Assembly (NCBI GenBank): GCA_022953095.1
Contig: JALJCR010000001.1
Coordinates: forward strand, 836,001-900,000
Origin: Qipengyuania sp. ABI-127-1
GTDB lineage: Bacteria > Pseudomonadota > Alphaproteobacteria > Sphingomonadales > Sphingomonadaceae
Direction: 5' to 3'
DNA length: 64,000 nucleotides
The notes beneath the pieces were generated by a model. It saw only the letters and a program-made list of their open reading frames with translations. It had not been told where the DNA came from and did not search any database. A program made the translations under genes and the position numbers. Below, in pieces: positions 8,328-16,603 of the stretch (position 1 is the stretch's first letter; the number at the start of each line of letters is the position of its first letter).

Positions 8328-9731
8328 ATGACCAGAACCACCCTTAAGCCTTCAACGATGCATCGTATCCTCGCCAGTCCCTTGGGCCGGCCACTCGCCA
8401 GTGGGGTCTTCAACGATCTCAAACTGGCGATGCTGCCGCGCGAATTCCGCATGGCGCGGGCACGGGCCGTGGCCTTTCAGCATGACGAGCCAGAGGCTTT
8501 TCTTGCTGCATTGGGCGCCGACCAGGACGCGAAACGCAAATTGGTCGCGCCTGCGGCAAGGGCGCTCACCGAGCTTGCTCTTCGGCGCAAGGCGCTGCGT
8601 CCCGTCGACGAGACATGGGAGCGAGCGTTGTGGGGAAACCTGTCCGTCGACGCATCGGACCTCGTCGCGCTCGAGGAGGAGCGGCGCTCGCTGTCGGAAC
8701 GGGCGATCAAGCCCGGCATGCTGTTTCGCTTCCTTTGGAACGAATCCAGCATCGCGCCGACCGGCTTCTCCGTGCCGACACCAGTGCTCGCTCTGCAGCG
8801 TTCCGCGGATTGGCTTGCCAATCCGGCGAAACTCTATGCCGCTCCTGCCGATCCGGGCGAAATCACGCGGTCGAACGCCCTCCCGGGACCGGTCGGCGAG
8901 GAATACCTTCTTCGGTTTCGCTCGCCATCGGCATTCACGAACGGCGATGTCGTAACCGCGCGTGTCTATGACCCGGCGCCCGGCAAGGCAGATGTTCCCA
9001 GCTTCATATTCGGTAGCGGCTTGGGAATGTCATACGACCTCATCCGCTACTGGCCGGAAGAAGACTACATGGCCCGGCGGCTGGCCGCGCGGGGCATCCG
9101 GACGTTCCTGCCGGAATCGCCCTGGCACGGGCGGCGCGAACGGCCCGGATGCTATAGCGGGGAGCCTTATCTGGCCCGCGCGCCGGTTTCGATCTTCGAA
9201 TTGTTTTCTGCGCAGTGCCAGGAGGCGGCAATCCTCGTGGCGTGGGCGCGCGAAAACGGATCGCGCAAAGTGGGTGTGGGCGGCGTCAGCCTGGGAGGCC
9301 TGGTGACGCAGCAGATCGTCGGCCATTGCGGGGCCTGGCCGGAAGCCATGCGTCCGGACATGGCTTTTGTCGGCGCCGGTTCCGGCCATGTCGATCAGGT
9401 CGTTGCCTTGGGGCATCTTTCGAAACTTCTCGGGCTGACCGACGCAGTCCGGCAGGCTGGCTGGACCGACCAATTGCTTGCGGAGCTGCGCCCGCTGCTC
9501 GACCCTCCCGATACACCATCCATCGATCCGGAGGCTATTCTGGCCTGCCTGGGCACGCGCGATAGCTCCACGCCTTTTCACCTTGCCAGCGATTTGCTCG
9601 ATCGATGGCGGGTGCCGGAGGACAACCGCATCATTCGGGACGAGGATCACATGGCGCTCTACACCTTCCTCATCCGCAAACCCGACGTTGCGGATCGGAT
9701 CGCCGCGCGCCTTTTGTCAGATGCTGTGTGA
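8328..9731 (+). CDS. alpha/beta hydrolase (ABHD18-like), larger paralogue
   Basis: A 467-aa hydrolase with a long helical N-terminal region (residues 1-200) ahead of the catalytic domain. The catalytic domain has FIFGSGLGMSYDL, then RTFLPESPWHGRR, which parallels 'VIALPWHMDR' in the upstream gene, the nucleophile elbow GVSLGGLVTQQ, and a terminal histidine in DEDHMALYTF. The ATG at 8328 was preferred over one at 8283, which would overlap the preceding gene. The gene is convergent with tetR, whose stop lies seven bases away. The substrate is unknown, but an ester or amide of the imported compound is plausible. Confidence 0.75.
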   Translation: MTRTTLKPSTMHRILASPLGRPLASGVFNDLKLAMLPREFRMARARAVAFQHDEPEAFLAALGADQDAKRKLVAPAARALTELALRRKALRPVDETWERALWGNLSVDASDLVALEEERRSLSERAIKPGMLFRFLWNESSIAPTGFSVPTPVLALQRSADWLANPAKLYAAPADPGEITRSNALPGPVGEEYLLRFRSPSAFTNGDVVTARVYDPAPGKADVPSFIFGSGLGMSYDLIRYWPEEDYMARRLAARGIRTFLPESPWHGRRERPGCYSGEPYLARAPVSIFELFSAQCQEAAILVAWARENGSRKVGVGGVSLGGLVTQQIVGHCGAWPEAMRPDMAFVGAGSGHVDQVVALGHLSKLLGLTDAVRQAGWTDQLLAELRPLLDPPDTPSIDPEAILACLGTRDSSTPFHLASDLLDRWRVPEDNRIIRDEDHMALYTFLIRKPDVADRIAARLLSDAV

Positions 9732-9738
9732 CCAGATT

Positions 9739-10440
9739 TTAGGTATCGCTGGCCGCTTGCGGTTGAGCCTGATCTCTTAATGGCGCGTATTCCGGCAGGA
9801 AAGTGCGGGTATAGGCTTCACGGGCGCGGCGCGCCTGCTCGTCCAGCTCGGTCGTTATGTAGCCATGCCGATGGACGGAGAGCGTCCAGATCGCATCGTT
9901 GACGACCAACATCTCCGTAAGCCGGTCGACGAGGTTGGGAATTTCCGGGATGGCGAAGAGCTTGGTGAGTTCGAGAGCCGACAATTCGGCGAGCTGTCTG
10001 TCGACCTCGAGATCGCGCGCGCGGATGGTCGCGGACAGGCCCGAGCCCAAGAGCAGGCGCCTGGCAGCTTTTCGTTTGTTGAATTTGTCTCGCGCTTCGG
10101 AGAAGCGGAAAGCGTGCAATTCCTGCCAGCTCGCAATTCCGGCTGGAGGATCGCTGTCCATGTCGCGCACGAACTCGCGATAATAGCGCTCGGCCAGGGC
10201 GACGAAGACGAGGCTCGCATCGGGAAAGAAGTGGTAGATCGACGCTGGTGGCACCCCCGAGGATTCGGCGAGAGTGTATACGCTGATATCGTCCGGCTCC
10301 TTGTCTTCGAGAAGCGCGGCCGCCGCATCGAGAATGGCGTCGAAACGCTTGCGGCTGCGCTCCTGTCGCGGTTCGCGATAGCCCGATGACGATGCTGCTC
10401 CCAAGGCCTTCACTCCGATCGATAATTCGATGGCGATCAT
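9739..10440 (-). CDS. TetR/AcrR-family transcriptional regulator
   Basis: A 233-aa regulator. The N-terminal helix-turn-helix is clear: RSRKRFDAILDAAAALLED, then VYTLAESSGVPPASIYHFFP, the TetR recognition-helix signature. The rest is a helical ligand-binding domain without further signature. The start is uncertain: ATG at 10440 is given, and a TTG at 10467 would lengthen it by nine residues. It is divergent from the TonB-dependent receptor, and the shared intergenic region holds two tandem CGATA boxes, so autoregulation and control of the receptor are likely. The same palindrome elsewhere in the island suggests it governs the whole set. Confidence 0.9.
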   Translation of the reverse strand: MIAIELSIGVKALGAASSSGYREPRQERSRKRFDAILDAAAALLEDKEPDDISVYTLAESSGVPPASIYHFFPDASLVFVALAERYYREFVRDMDSDPPAGIASWQELHAFRFSEARDKFNKRKAARRLLLGSGLSATIRARDLEVDRQLAELSALELTKLFAIPEIPNLVDRLTEMLVVNDAIWTLSVHRHGYITTELDEQARRAREAYTRTFLPEYAPLRDQAQPQAASDT

Positions 10441-10473
10441 AACGCGCGCATCGGCGCGCTCAATCAAAAAACC

Positions 10474-10497
10474 CGATAAAAATACCGATAAATATCC
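10474..10497. promoter_or_regulatory. two tandem operator-like boxes between tetR and the TonB receptor
   Basis: Two CGATA half-sites start 12 bases apart, at 10474 and 10486. The second box reads CGATA-AA-TATCC, one mismatch from the palindrome CGATA-NN-TATCG, while the first has a degenerate right arm. A TTGACA hexamer lies just beyond, at 10507-10512, facing the receptor gene. Position over the divergent promoters is what a self-regulating TetR protein would need. Confidence 0.55.
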
Positions 10498-10547
10498 ATT
10501 TTAAGCTTGACATAGGCACTGCTCTTGCGGAATTGCCCGCTCAAACA

Positions 10548-10559
10548 CGATATGAATCG
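10548..10559. promoter_or_regulatory. operator-like box CGATA-TG-AATCG before the TonB receptor
   Basis: One mismatch from the CGATA-NN-TATCG palindrome, located 24 bases upstream of the receptor start codon and just ahead of the ribosome-binding site GAGGGG (10574-10579). It would block transcription or early elongation into the receptor gene. Support is the shared sequence only. Confidence 0.4.
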
Positions 10560-10583
10560 TTTTGATCGTTCGCGAGGGGATTT

Positions 10584-12881
10584 ATGAAAGTTTCGATCGG
10601 CTCGGCCGCCAAATCAGTTCTACTGGCTGGATGCGCCCTGGGGGGCGTCCCGCAGGTCCATGCCCAGACAAATGCCGATTCCTCGCTCGGGCAGTCGGCT
10701 GAAGAAAAGCACGAGAATGAGGCGATCGGAGAGCCGATCATCGTCACAGCCCAACGCCGAAGCCAGAATGTCCAGGACGTACCCATCGCCATCTCGGCAT
10801 TCGGTGGAGACACGTTGACCGAAGCGAGCATTCGCGACCCGCGCGACCTCACATTACTCGTGCCCAGTCTTTCGATGCAGGCCGGAACCGCAGCTTCGAC
10901 CACATCCCTGTTCATTCGCGGCGTCGGTATCGGCGATTTCAATTCCAACACGACCGGGGCGGTCGGCGTCTATGTCGACGACGTCTTCCTTGGCGCCAAC
11001 TCCGGAAAGCTCTTCAATGTTTTCGACAGCGAAGGGATCGAAATTCTCAAAGGGCCGCAGGGGACGCTCTACGGTCGCAACACGACGGCGGGCGCGATCC
11101 GCTTCTCGTCGCGTAAGCCCACGGACTATTTTACGGCCGATGCCAACATCCTTTACGGCCGGTTCGACGAATTCGTGGCCGAGGCCGGGGTCGGCGGCCC
11201 GATCGCAGGTGAGGCGCTGACCTTTCGAGCGGCAGGGACCTATCATCGTCGGGACGGAACAACGCTCAATCGTGTCACGGGCAACAAGGTCAACGATATC
11301 GATCGCTGGGCGCTACGCGGAATTCTCGATTTCAGGCCGACCGACGATCTGTTGCTCAGGCTGAGCGTACATGGCGGCAAGAGCACTGGCGGTGCGCGGC
11401 AGTTCCAGCATCGCGGGCAGGGTATCGACTTCTTCGGCAATCCGGCAGCGCTTCCCGACGGCACGCCCACCGATGGACTTGGCTATGCCGATACCGACGG
11501 CGACATCTTCGCAGGCGACTACAATGTCGAGGGTGTGGAGCGCATCTCGACCTTCGGCGCGTCGCTGACCGGCGAACTCCAGCTTGGCTCGGTCCTTCTT
11601 ACCTCGATTACCGCCTATGAGCAGGTCAACCGGGAAACGCTGGAGGATACCGACGCGAGCCCGGCGGACCTCGTCGTGGCCTATTACGAGGACCGTCCGA
11701 GGCAGTTCAGCCAGGAAGTCAGGCTCCAGTCGGATGACGGGGGAGACTTCAACTGGATCGTCGGAGGCTATTACTTTCACGACGAGCTGAAAACCGACAA
11801 CGCCTTCGATCTCCTGCGCAGCCTGCGCGATCCGAACGATCTCCTCGGGACATTCGACCCGGTCAATTCGCTTGGATTGCTGCGCTACCCATACACGCAG
11901 GATACCGACAGCTATGCGCTGTTCGGCCAGGCTGACATTCCGCTCACCGACCGGCTGACCGCGACGGCTGGCCTGCGCTATTCCCATGACACGATTGCGA
12001 TGGAATATCGGAGCCTCTTCGATGCAATCGGGGGCATTGCCCCGGCCAAGGCCTATTCAGACGTCACTGTCCCGATCCTCGACTTTTCGGGCGAGGAGAG
12101 TTTCGAGGATCTGAGCTGGCGCCTCGCCCTCAATTATGATCTCGACGACACGCTCGTCTATGCCTCCTTCTCGAAGGGATACAATAGCGGGGGTTTCGCC
12201 GGCGGTGCTTCGACGGACCTCGTCCAGCTGCAGCCTTTCGGGTCAGAGAAACTCTATGCCTACGAGGTCGGCCTCAAGACCGAAATCCTGAACCGAATGG
12301 TCCAGTTCAACGCCGCCGCATTCTATTACGATTATCGCGACTTGCAGGTGTTCGTGTTCGACCTAACCGGCCCCATCCCGGTGCAGCGCAAGGTCAATGC
12401 CGGCAATGCACGGGTCTATGGGTTCGAGGCGGATACGACTATCCGACCGTCGCGCAATTTCGACATCTTCGCCTCGATCACCTTGCTGGACGGAAAGTAT
12501 GAGGAATTCGACGCATTCGGGGGTGCCGCGTTCTCGGGCAACCGGATGGTCAACGCGCCCGAATTTTCCGCGGCCGGAGGCGTCAATTTTCGATACCCGC
12601 TTGGGGCCAGCGGCGATCTGAAGGCCCGGATCGACGGCTCCTACACATCGTCGATATTCCTGTTTCCCGACAATGACCCATTGTCCCGCGTCGATGACCA
12701 TGGACAGGTCAATGCGCGCCTCGCGTGGCAGAACGCCAGCGAGAGTCTCGAACTGGCCGTGTGGGGCAAGAACATCTTCGGCGAGAAGTACATTACGTCA
12801 TACGCTCCCGTGATCACCTCCGACCAGCTCAACTACAATGATCCGAGCACCTATGGTGTTCAACTGATCCTGAAATACTAG
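10584..12881 (+). CDS. TonB-dependent outer-membrane receptor
   Basis: A 765-aa receptor with a signal peptide ending near HAQ (residues 26-28), a TonB box/plug start at EPIIVTAQRRSQNVQDVPIA, the plug motifs LFIRGVGIGDFNS and GPQGTLYGRNTTAGAIRF, and a 22-strand-type barrel ending in the terminal aromatic of VQLILKY. This subfamily is greatly expanded in Sphingomonadales and imports diverse organic substrates or iron complexes with energy from TonB-ExbBD. The gene is divergent from tetR with operator-like boxes between them, so it is probably the uptake step for the compound handled by the island. GAGGGG precedes the ATG. A strong hairpin follows the stop. Confidence 0.95.
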   Translation: MKVSIGSAAKSVLLAGCALGGVPQVHAQTNADSSLGQSAEEKHENEAIGEPIIVTAQRRSQNVQDVPIAISAFGGDTLTEASIRDPRDLTLLVPSLSMQAGTAASTTSLFIRGVGIGDFNSNTTGAVGVYVDDVFLGANSGKLFNVFDSEGIEILKGPQGTLYGRNTTAGAIRFSSRKPTDYFTADANILYGRFDEFVAEAGVGGPIAGEALTFRAAGTYHRRDGTTLNRVTGNKVNDIDRWALRGILDFRPTDDLLLRLSVHGGKSTGGARQFQHRGQGIDFFGNPAALPDGTPTDGLGYADTDGDIFAGDYNVEGVERISTFGASLTGELQLGSVLLTSITAYEQVNRETLEDTDASPADLVVAYYEDRPRQFSQEVRLQSDDGGDFNWIVGGYYFHDELKTDNAFDLLRSLRDPNDLLGTFDPVNSLGLLRYPYTQDTDSYALFGQADIPLTDRLTATAGLRYSHDTIAMEYRSLFDAIGGIAPAKAYSDVTVPILDFSGEESFEDLSWRLALNYDLDDTLVYASFSKGYNSGGFAGGASTDLVQLQPFGSEKLYAYEVGLKTEILNRMVQFNAAAFYYDYRDLQVFVFDLTGPIPVQRKVNAGNARVYGFEADTTIRPSRNFDIFASITLLDGKYEEFDAFGGAAFSGNRMVNAPEFSAAGGVNFRYPLGASGDLKARIDGSYTSSIFLFPDNDPLSRVDDHGQVNARLAWQNASESLELAVWGKNIFGEKYITSYAPVITSDQLNYNDPSTYGVQLILKY

Positions 12882-12890
12882 GCTGCTTGA

Positions 12891-12920
12891 GATCGGCGCG
12901 GCGTTCGGATCGCGCCGATC
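12891..12920. terminator. hairpin between convergent receptor and oxidase genes
   Basis: A perfect 10-bp inverted repeat (GATCGGCGCG / CGCGCCGATC) with a 10-base loop lies just after the receptor stop and before the end of the convergent oxidase gene. No T-run follows on either strand, so it could be a bidirectional, factor-assisted terminator. Confidence 0.5.
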
Positions 12921-12956
12921 GGCAGACTCCTGCTGCCGGGTCGCAAATCCGCAGGT

Positions 12957-14282
12957 TTAGGGACGAGAGAGATCGCGATCGACCTTCGCATCGACCCCGC
13001 CCAGATAGCCCAGCAGCGCTTTCACTCCGAGCCAGCGGAACGGCTCGGGAGGCAAGGGAAGCGAGCGGCGGCGGAGAAGTTCGACCCAGCGGTTTTTCCG
13101 GTCCATGACGAGGTCAGCCGCCATCGACCCGGCGAAGGTCGCCTGCGCGATACCGTGCCCGTTATAGCCCATTGCGTGGACGATCCGGCCCGATTTGTCG
13201 GCACCGAAGAAGGGCAGGAAATCCGCCGTCATCGCGATCCATCCTCCCCAGAAATCATCGATCGCGACATCCCCGAGTTCGGGGAATCGTTCGCGGAACA
13301 GGTCCGCCAAGGTTTGGAAGGTCGATGGTTGCAACCCAGGCGCGAGCTTGCTGCCGAAGGCATATTGAACGACCTTCGAGCCCCCGAGGATTCTCCCATC
13401 GGGCAGGGGGCGAAAATTTTCGAGCGATTCATGCGCGGTATAGATGCCTTCGCGGCGCGCCCAGCCGACTCTGTCCCATTCCGACGCCGACAGCGGTCGG
13501 GTGCGAAAAAGGGACACCCGCAGCGGGAAGACGCGATGGGCCATCCGGCCGAGCGTCGATGGTGTATAGGCGTTCGTCGCCAGCACCAGCTTCTCGCAAT
13601 CGAGCGATCCCCTGGCGGTTCGGAGATGGACCCGGCTGCCTTTCCGTTCGATCGAGGTTACGGAGGTGCCTTCGAACAGGTCGCCCCCGGCTTGCAGCAC
13701 GGCTCGCCGTAGTCCCTGAACGTACTTGCCAGGGTGAAGATGCCCGCCGCTGGCCTCGATCGCGCCGAATTTGACGAATTGCGGCAGGTTGCGCGCACGC
13801 ACTTCGGCCTCGTCGAGAAAATGGAAGGGAGCGCCGACCATCTCCGCGACCCCGGCCGCGCGCTCCAGCGGTGGGCGATGGCGGGCATGCAGACCGGCAA
13901 TTACATTGCCCGACGGGCGATAGTCGCAATCGAGCGATAACCGGACGATCGTCTTCTCTGTATGCCTGACCGCCTCTTCCGCGAAGCCGACGAGGTCACC
14001 GGTGCGCTGCTCCCCGAAATGTCTCACCAGCGTAGGCAGATCCTTGCCGATGGTCGGCGTCAGATGTCCGGCATTGCGCCCGCTCGCTCCGGACCCGCAG
14101 AAATCCTGCTCGAGCAGCGCGACAGAAAGCCCGCGTTCACGCAGGGCCAGAGCGGTGGAAAGGCCCGTATAGCCCCCGCCGACTATCGCGACATCGGTTT
14201 TCACATGTCCGAGCAATGGCGCTTGCCGGTCCTCCGGTTCGGAAAGCCAGGGGCTCAGCTCACGGAATGGGAAGGCGTTCAA
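12957..14282 (-). CDS. DAO-family FAD-dependent amine oxidase (PuuB/sarcosine oxidase-like)
   Basis: A 441-aa flavoprotein. The dinucleotide-binding motif is VAIVGGGYTGLSTALAL at about residues 28-44, followed by GSGASGRNAGHLTP, and the C-terminal FAD contact is MGYNGHGIAQATFAGSMAADL. This is the DAO fold used by gamma-glutamylputrescine oxidase and N-methyl amino-acid oxidases, which deaminate or demethylate secondary amines. The start is read as TTG at 14282, overlapping the stop of the upstream amidase-like gene as TTGA; a longer frame upstream is shadow sequence of that gene. Coupling to a dimethylformamidase-like hydrolase suggests that the amine released by the hydrolase is oxidised here. 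Confidence 0.85.
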   Translation of the reverse strand: MNAFPFRELSPWLSEPEDRQAPLLGHVKTDVAIVGGGYTGLSTALALRERGLSVALLEQDFCGSGASGRNAGHLTPTIGKDLPTLVRHFGEQRTGDLVGFAEEAVRHTEKTIVRLSLDCDYRPSGNVIAGLHARHRPPLERAAGVAEMVGAPFHFLDEAEVRARNLPQFVKFGAIEASGGHLHPGKYVQGLRRAVLQAGGDLFEGTSVTSIERKGSRVHLRTARGSLDCEKLVLATNAYTPSTLGRMAHRVFPLRVSLFRTRPLSASEWDRVGWARREGIYTAHESLENFRPLPDGRILGGSKVVQYAFGSKLAPGLQPSTFQTLADLFRERFPELGDVAIDDFWGGWIAMTADFLPFFGADKSGRIVHAMGYNGHGIAQATFAGSMAADLVMDRKNRWVELLRRRSLPLPPEPFRWLGVKALLGYLGGVDAKVDRDLSRP

Positions 14283-15847
14283 TCCGACGTTCCAATCGGT
14301 ACGCCGAAGCGGGTCAGGACGTTGCGCGTGATCCGGTCGACATAGGGATCGCCCGCGGCCAGGCCATGCACCCATTCGGTGGTCCCGGCATTGAACACTT
14401 CGCCATTCCCGCGGCGGAACGAGGCCATGACCGCATGCCCGTGTTGCAGACGTTCGCGATTGACCGGATTGTCTTCGCCGTGGGCAATGCGCGCGAGTAT
14501 CGAGACATCGCCCGGCGGCACGATCGGCGGGTAGGGCGCGGCTGGGTCTTCGAACAGCGTGGCCGGTGCGAGCGCGATGATGGAGAGATCGTCGGGAACT
14601 CCGAACCCTCCGTCGGGCACGGGCAGACCGCGCCGGTCGAAACGAATGGGGCAGCCATCGTTCTCGTAGCCGACCAGCGGGATGTCGCCGCCGATGCAAT
14701 CGCCGTAGTAGAGATCGGTCCCCTCCAGCGCCCAGTGCTTGTCGTCATAGATGGTGTAGGCGGCCGATCCCCGTCCGACGCACAGGCCCAGGCGGTGATA
14801 GCCGCCATAGAGGAAGGAGAGCCCCGTCATCTCCGCTTCCGGGCGTCCAAAGGCAGGGTGCGACCACATATGCGTGCCGTCGCGACTTTCTTCCGGCGTG
14901 CCCCAAAGGGGATCGTCGCTCTCCCCGCGCCATTTGTGGACTGCCATCTCCTGGCCGTCCTCTTCCCAGCGAACCTTCCAGTAGGCCGTATTGCCGGAGA
15001 AGATGATCAGATTTCCTCCCGCCTCGTGCAGACTGTCGATCGCATCGCGTGCAGGGGCCGACCAGTATTCGCTATGGCCGACCAGGAAGACGGCTCGATA
15101 CGGATCGAGGATTCCGGCACCCGCTTCGAGATCCTGATCGGTGAAATAGTCGAGTTCGACCCCGTTTTCTTCCGCCCAGCACACGAAAGCGTGTTCCCAC
15201 TTGCCGACGAAGCCGGCGGAAAAGTCGTAAGGGGATGGCTGGTGCTCAGCCATCCATTCGGGCGTTGCAGGGTGCGCGGGCTGGCCGAATTCGCGTGGGG
15301 CGGGATTGACCAGCCGCGGTTGGCCGGGGCGAGGTATCAGCAAGCCCTGCGCATAAGGCCGCATGCGCGATAGCCGCCCTTTTGCTTCCAGTTCGGACCC
15401 GGCAGCATCGACCTCGCCACGCATCAATTTTTCGACATGCGCGTAGGAGTTTGCGCCGCCCCAGTAATTGTAGGCCTGGTAGGTATTGGTCGCGAGGACG
15501 ATCGCGGCCCGAGCGCGAGGTTTGCTTGGTGCGGGTTTCAGGTTGAAGAAATGATGGGTGCCTTCACCATCGACTCCAGCAAGGTGCAGGTCGTAATAGC
15601 CGGTCTTCCAGTCGGCGGGGATCGTGAACCGCAGAACGACGGGCCAATTACACCCGGAAGATTCGACATTTGCCGGTATCTCGCCTTGGTCGACGGCGAT
15701 GTCCTTGAACGTCGATTTGAGTTCGTTTGCGCTGCCAACCCGCGAAATCTTCAAGTGGTAAAGACCAGGGGGTGCGCTGGCGTGTATGGCGAGTTCGTCT
15801 CCGGGCGCTACGCTGACCCGATCCGGGTAAAACCATGGCAAGTTCAT
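14279..15847 (-). CDS. N,N-dimethylformamidase large (beta) subunit-like hydrolase
   Basis: A 522-aa protein of the N,N-dimethylformamidase beta-subunit family. Hallmarks are IVLATNTYQAYNYWGGANSY (about 115-135), VFLVGHSEYWSAPARDAI (about 260) and GGNLIIFSGNTAYWKVR, then YDLSIIALAP-type sequence near the end. In the characterised enzyme two tyrosines and a glutamate bind a mononuclear iron, and the tyrosines of these motifs are the natural candidates here. That enzyme is larger (about 760 aa) and needs a small alpha subunit, but no gene for one is nearby, so the substrate may differ. The N-terminus fits the family (PWFYPDRVSVAPGDE), yet no ribosome-binding site precedes the ATG, because the operator palindrome lies directly against it. 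Confidence 0.8.
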   Translation of the reverse strand: MNLPWFYPDRVSVAPGDELAIHASAPPGLYHLKISRVGSANELKSTFKDIAVDQGEIPANVESSGCNWPVVLRFTIPADWKTGYYDLHLAGVDGEGTHHFFNLKPAPSKPRARAAIVLATNTYQAYNYWGGANSYAHVEKLMRGEVDAAGSELEAKGRLSRMRPYAQGLLIPRPGQPRLVNPAPREFGQPAHPATPEWMAEHQPSPYDFSAGFVGKWEHAFVCWAEENGVELDYFTDQDLEAGAGILDPYRAVFLVGHSEYWSAPARDAIDSLHEAGGNLIIFSGNTAYWKVRWEEDGQEMAVHKWRGESDDPLWGTPEESRDGTHMWSHPAFGRPEAEMTGLSFLYGGYHRLGLCVGRGSAAYTIYDDKHWALEGTDLYYGDCIGGDIPLVGYENDGCPIRFDRRGLPVPDGGFGVPDDLSIIALAPATLFEDPAAPYPPIVPPGDVSILARIAHGEDNPVNRERLQHGHAVMASFRRGNGEVFNAGTTEWVHGLAAGDPYVDRITRNVLTRFGVPIGTSD

Positions 15848-15849
15848 AA

Positions 15850-15865
15850 ATCGATAAGTATCGAT
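15850..15865. promoter_or_regulatory. operator-like palindrome ATCGATA-AG-TATCGAT with adjacent promoter
   Basis: A perfect 16-bp inverted repeat ends two bases before the start codon of the dimethylformamidase-like gene. On the minus strand, TTGACA (15882-15877) is placed so that a -10 hexamer would fall inside the palindrome and transcription would begin at or next to the ATG. A repressor bound here would cover the -10 region. The core matches the boxes at 5312 and 10486. Confidence 0.65.
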
Positions 15866-16181
15866 TTAAATCGGTCTGTCAACGCGTGCGCGACAATGCT
15901 CATGCTTTCTCGGTTCCCGAGAAGAAGCCGGGCCGTCCAGCTCTTGAGGACATGTATGGGGTGGATCGATCGGAGGTCCGCAGTGAGGCTGGTGGCGGCA
16001 CCGTCTACCACGGCTCACAGCGGCGGCCGACGAACCCGGCTTCGGACGCTCGAGTAGATTGTTCTCGCAACCCCAAGCCGCCCTTGGCGCAGGCCAATTG
16101 GCTTGAAACAGCTCAGCTCGAAACACGCGCAATGGCAATTCGCATTTCTCGGGGTGGTGTGGCGCGTTACTTCAAGACGGA
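15866..16181. other. spacer with possible remnants of an AraC-type C-terminal domain
   Basis: No intact gene is present. On the minus strand, short frames read GRLGVARTIYSSVRSR and, in another frame, ARLLLGNRESMSIVAHAL, which faintly recall the helix-turn-helix and core helices of AraC proteins that would follow the truncated gene at 16182. The match is by eye and weak. Confidence 0.3.
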
Positions 16182-16511
16182 TCAGGGCCGTTCATCCATC
16201 ATTCGCGGGCAGGCAATCAGGGCCTGTCGGATCGCCGCTATGTCATCGAAATCGGCGCAGTCCATAGCCGGGACGGCCCCCGGATCCGCGCTCACCGTGA
16301 CGCCGGGCCGAAGGCGCAATCCGATGAAAGAATCGCCTTCGAGAACCGCAATCCGGCGCGGAAAATCGTCCAGCTCGCTGACGAAGACGACGGGTGCAAG
16401 CCCGATCGATTTGCGAATGATGACATCACGGCAGCCATCGGGAACGATGGTTTCGTATCCAGCACTTCGGGCTGTGAAAGACCACTTCTCAAGGATCAAT
16501 CGCTCGACCAC
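16182..16511 (-). pseudogene. truncated AraC-type regulator (DUF6597-like N-terminal domain only)
   Basis: A 109-aa frame starting at GTG carries the pattern ETIVPDGCRDVIIRK and FVSELDDFPRRIAVLEGDSF, typical of the N-terminal sensor domain found in AraC-family regulators. The frame stops after the sensor region, before any DNA-binding helices, and only frameshifted traces of a helix-turn-helix follow. Full-length relatives are about 250 aa. It therefore looks like a decayed regulator, unless the short protein itself has a role. It lies between the cysNC terminator and the island. Confidence 0.55.
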
Positions 16512-16571
16512 TCAATCGTTGAAACTGCCGATAAGGAAAGCAGGAAACACTGTCCGGGGCCTTGTGCGGGA

Positions 16572-16597
16572 GGGGGCCGTGCATGGCGACGGCCCCC
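16572..16597. terminator. hairpin after cysNC
   Basis: A perfect 9-bp stem (GGGGGCCGT / ACGGCCCCC) with an eight-base loop lies seven bases past the cysNC stop (minus strand). There is no T-run, so factor-independent termination would be weak. Confidence 0.5.
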
Positions 16598-16603
16598 CGA
16601 TGC

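Noticed and set aside
14283..14699. N-terminal extension of the DAO-type oxidase
   Set aside because: It lies within the amidase-like gene in another frame and does not resemble the family; the TTG at 14282 fits the family N-terminus.
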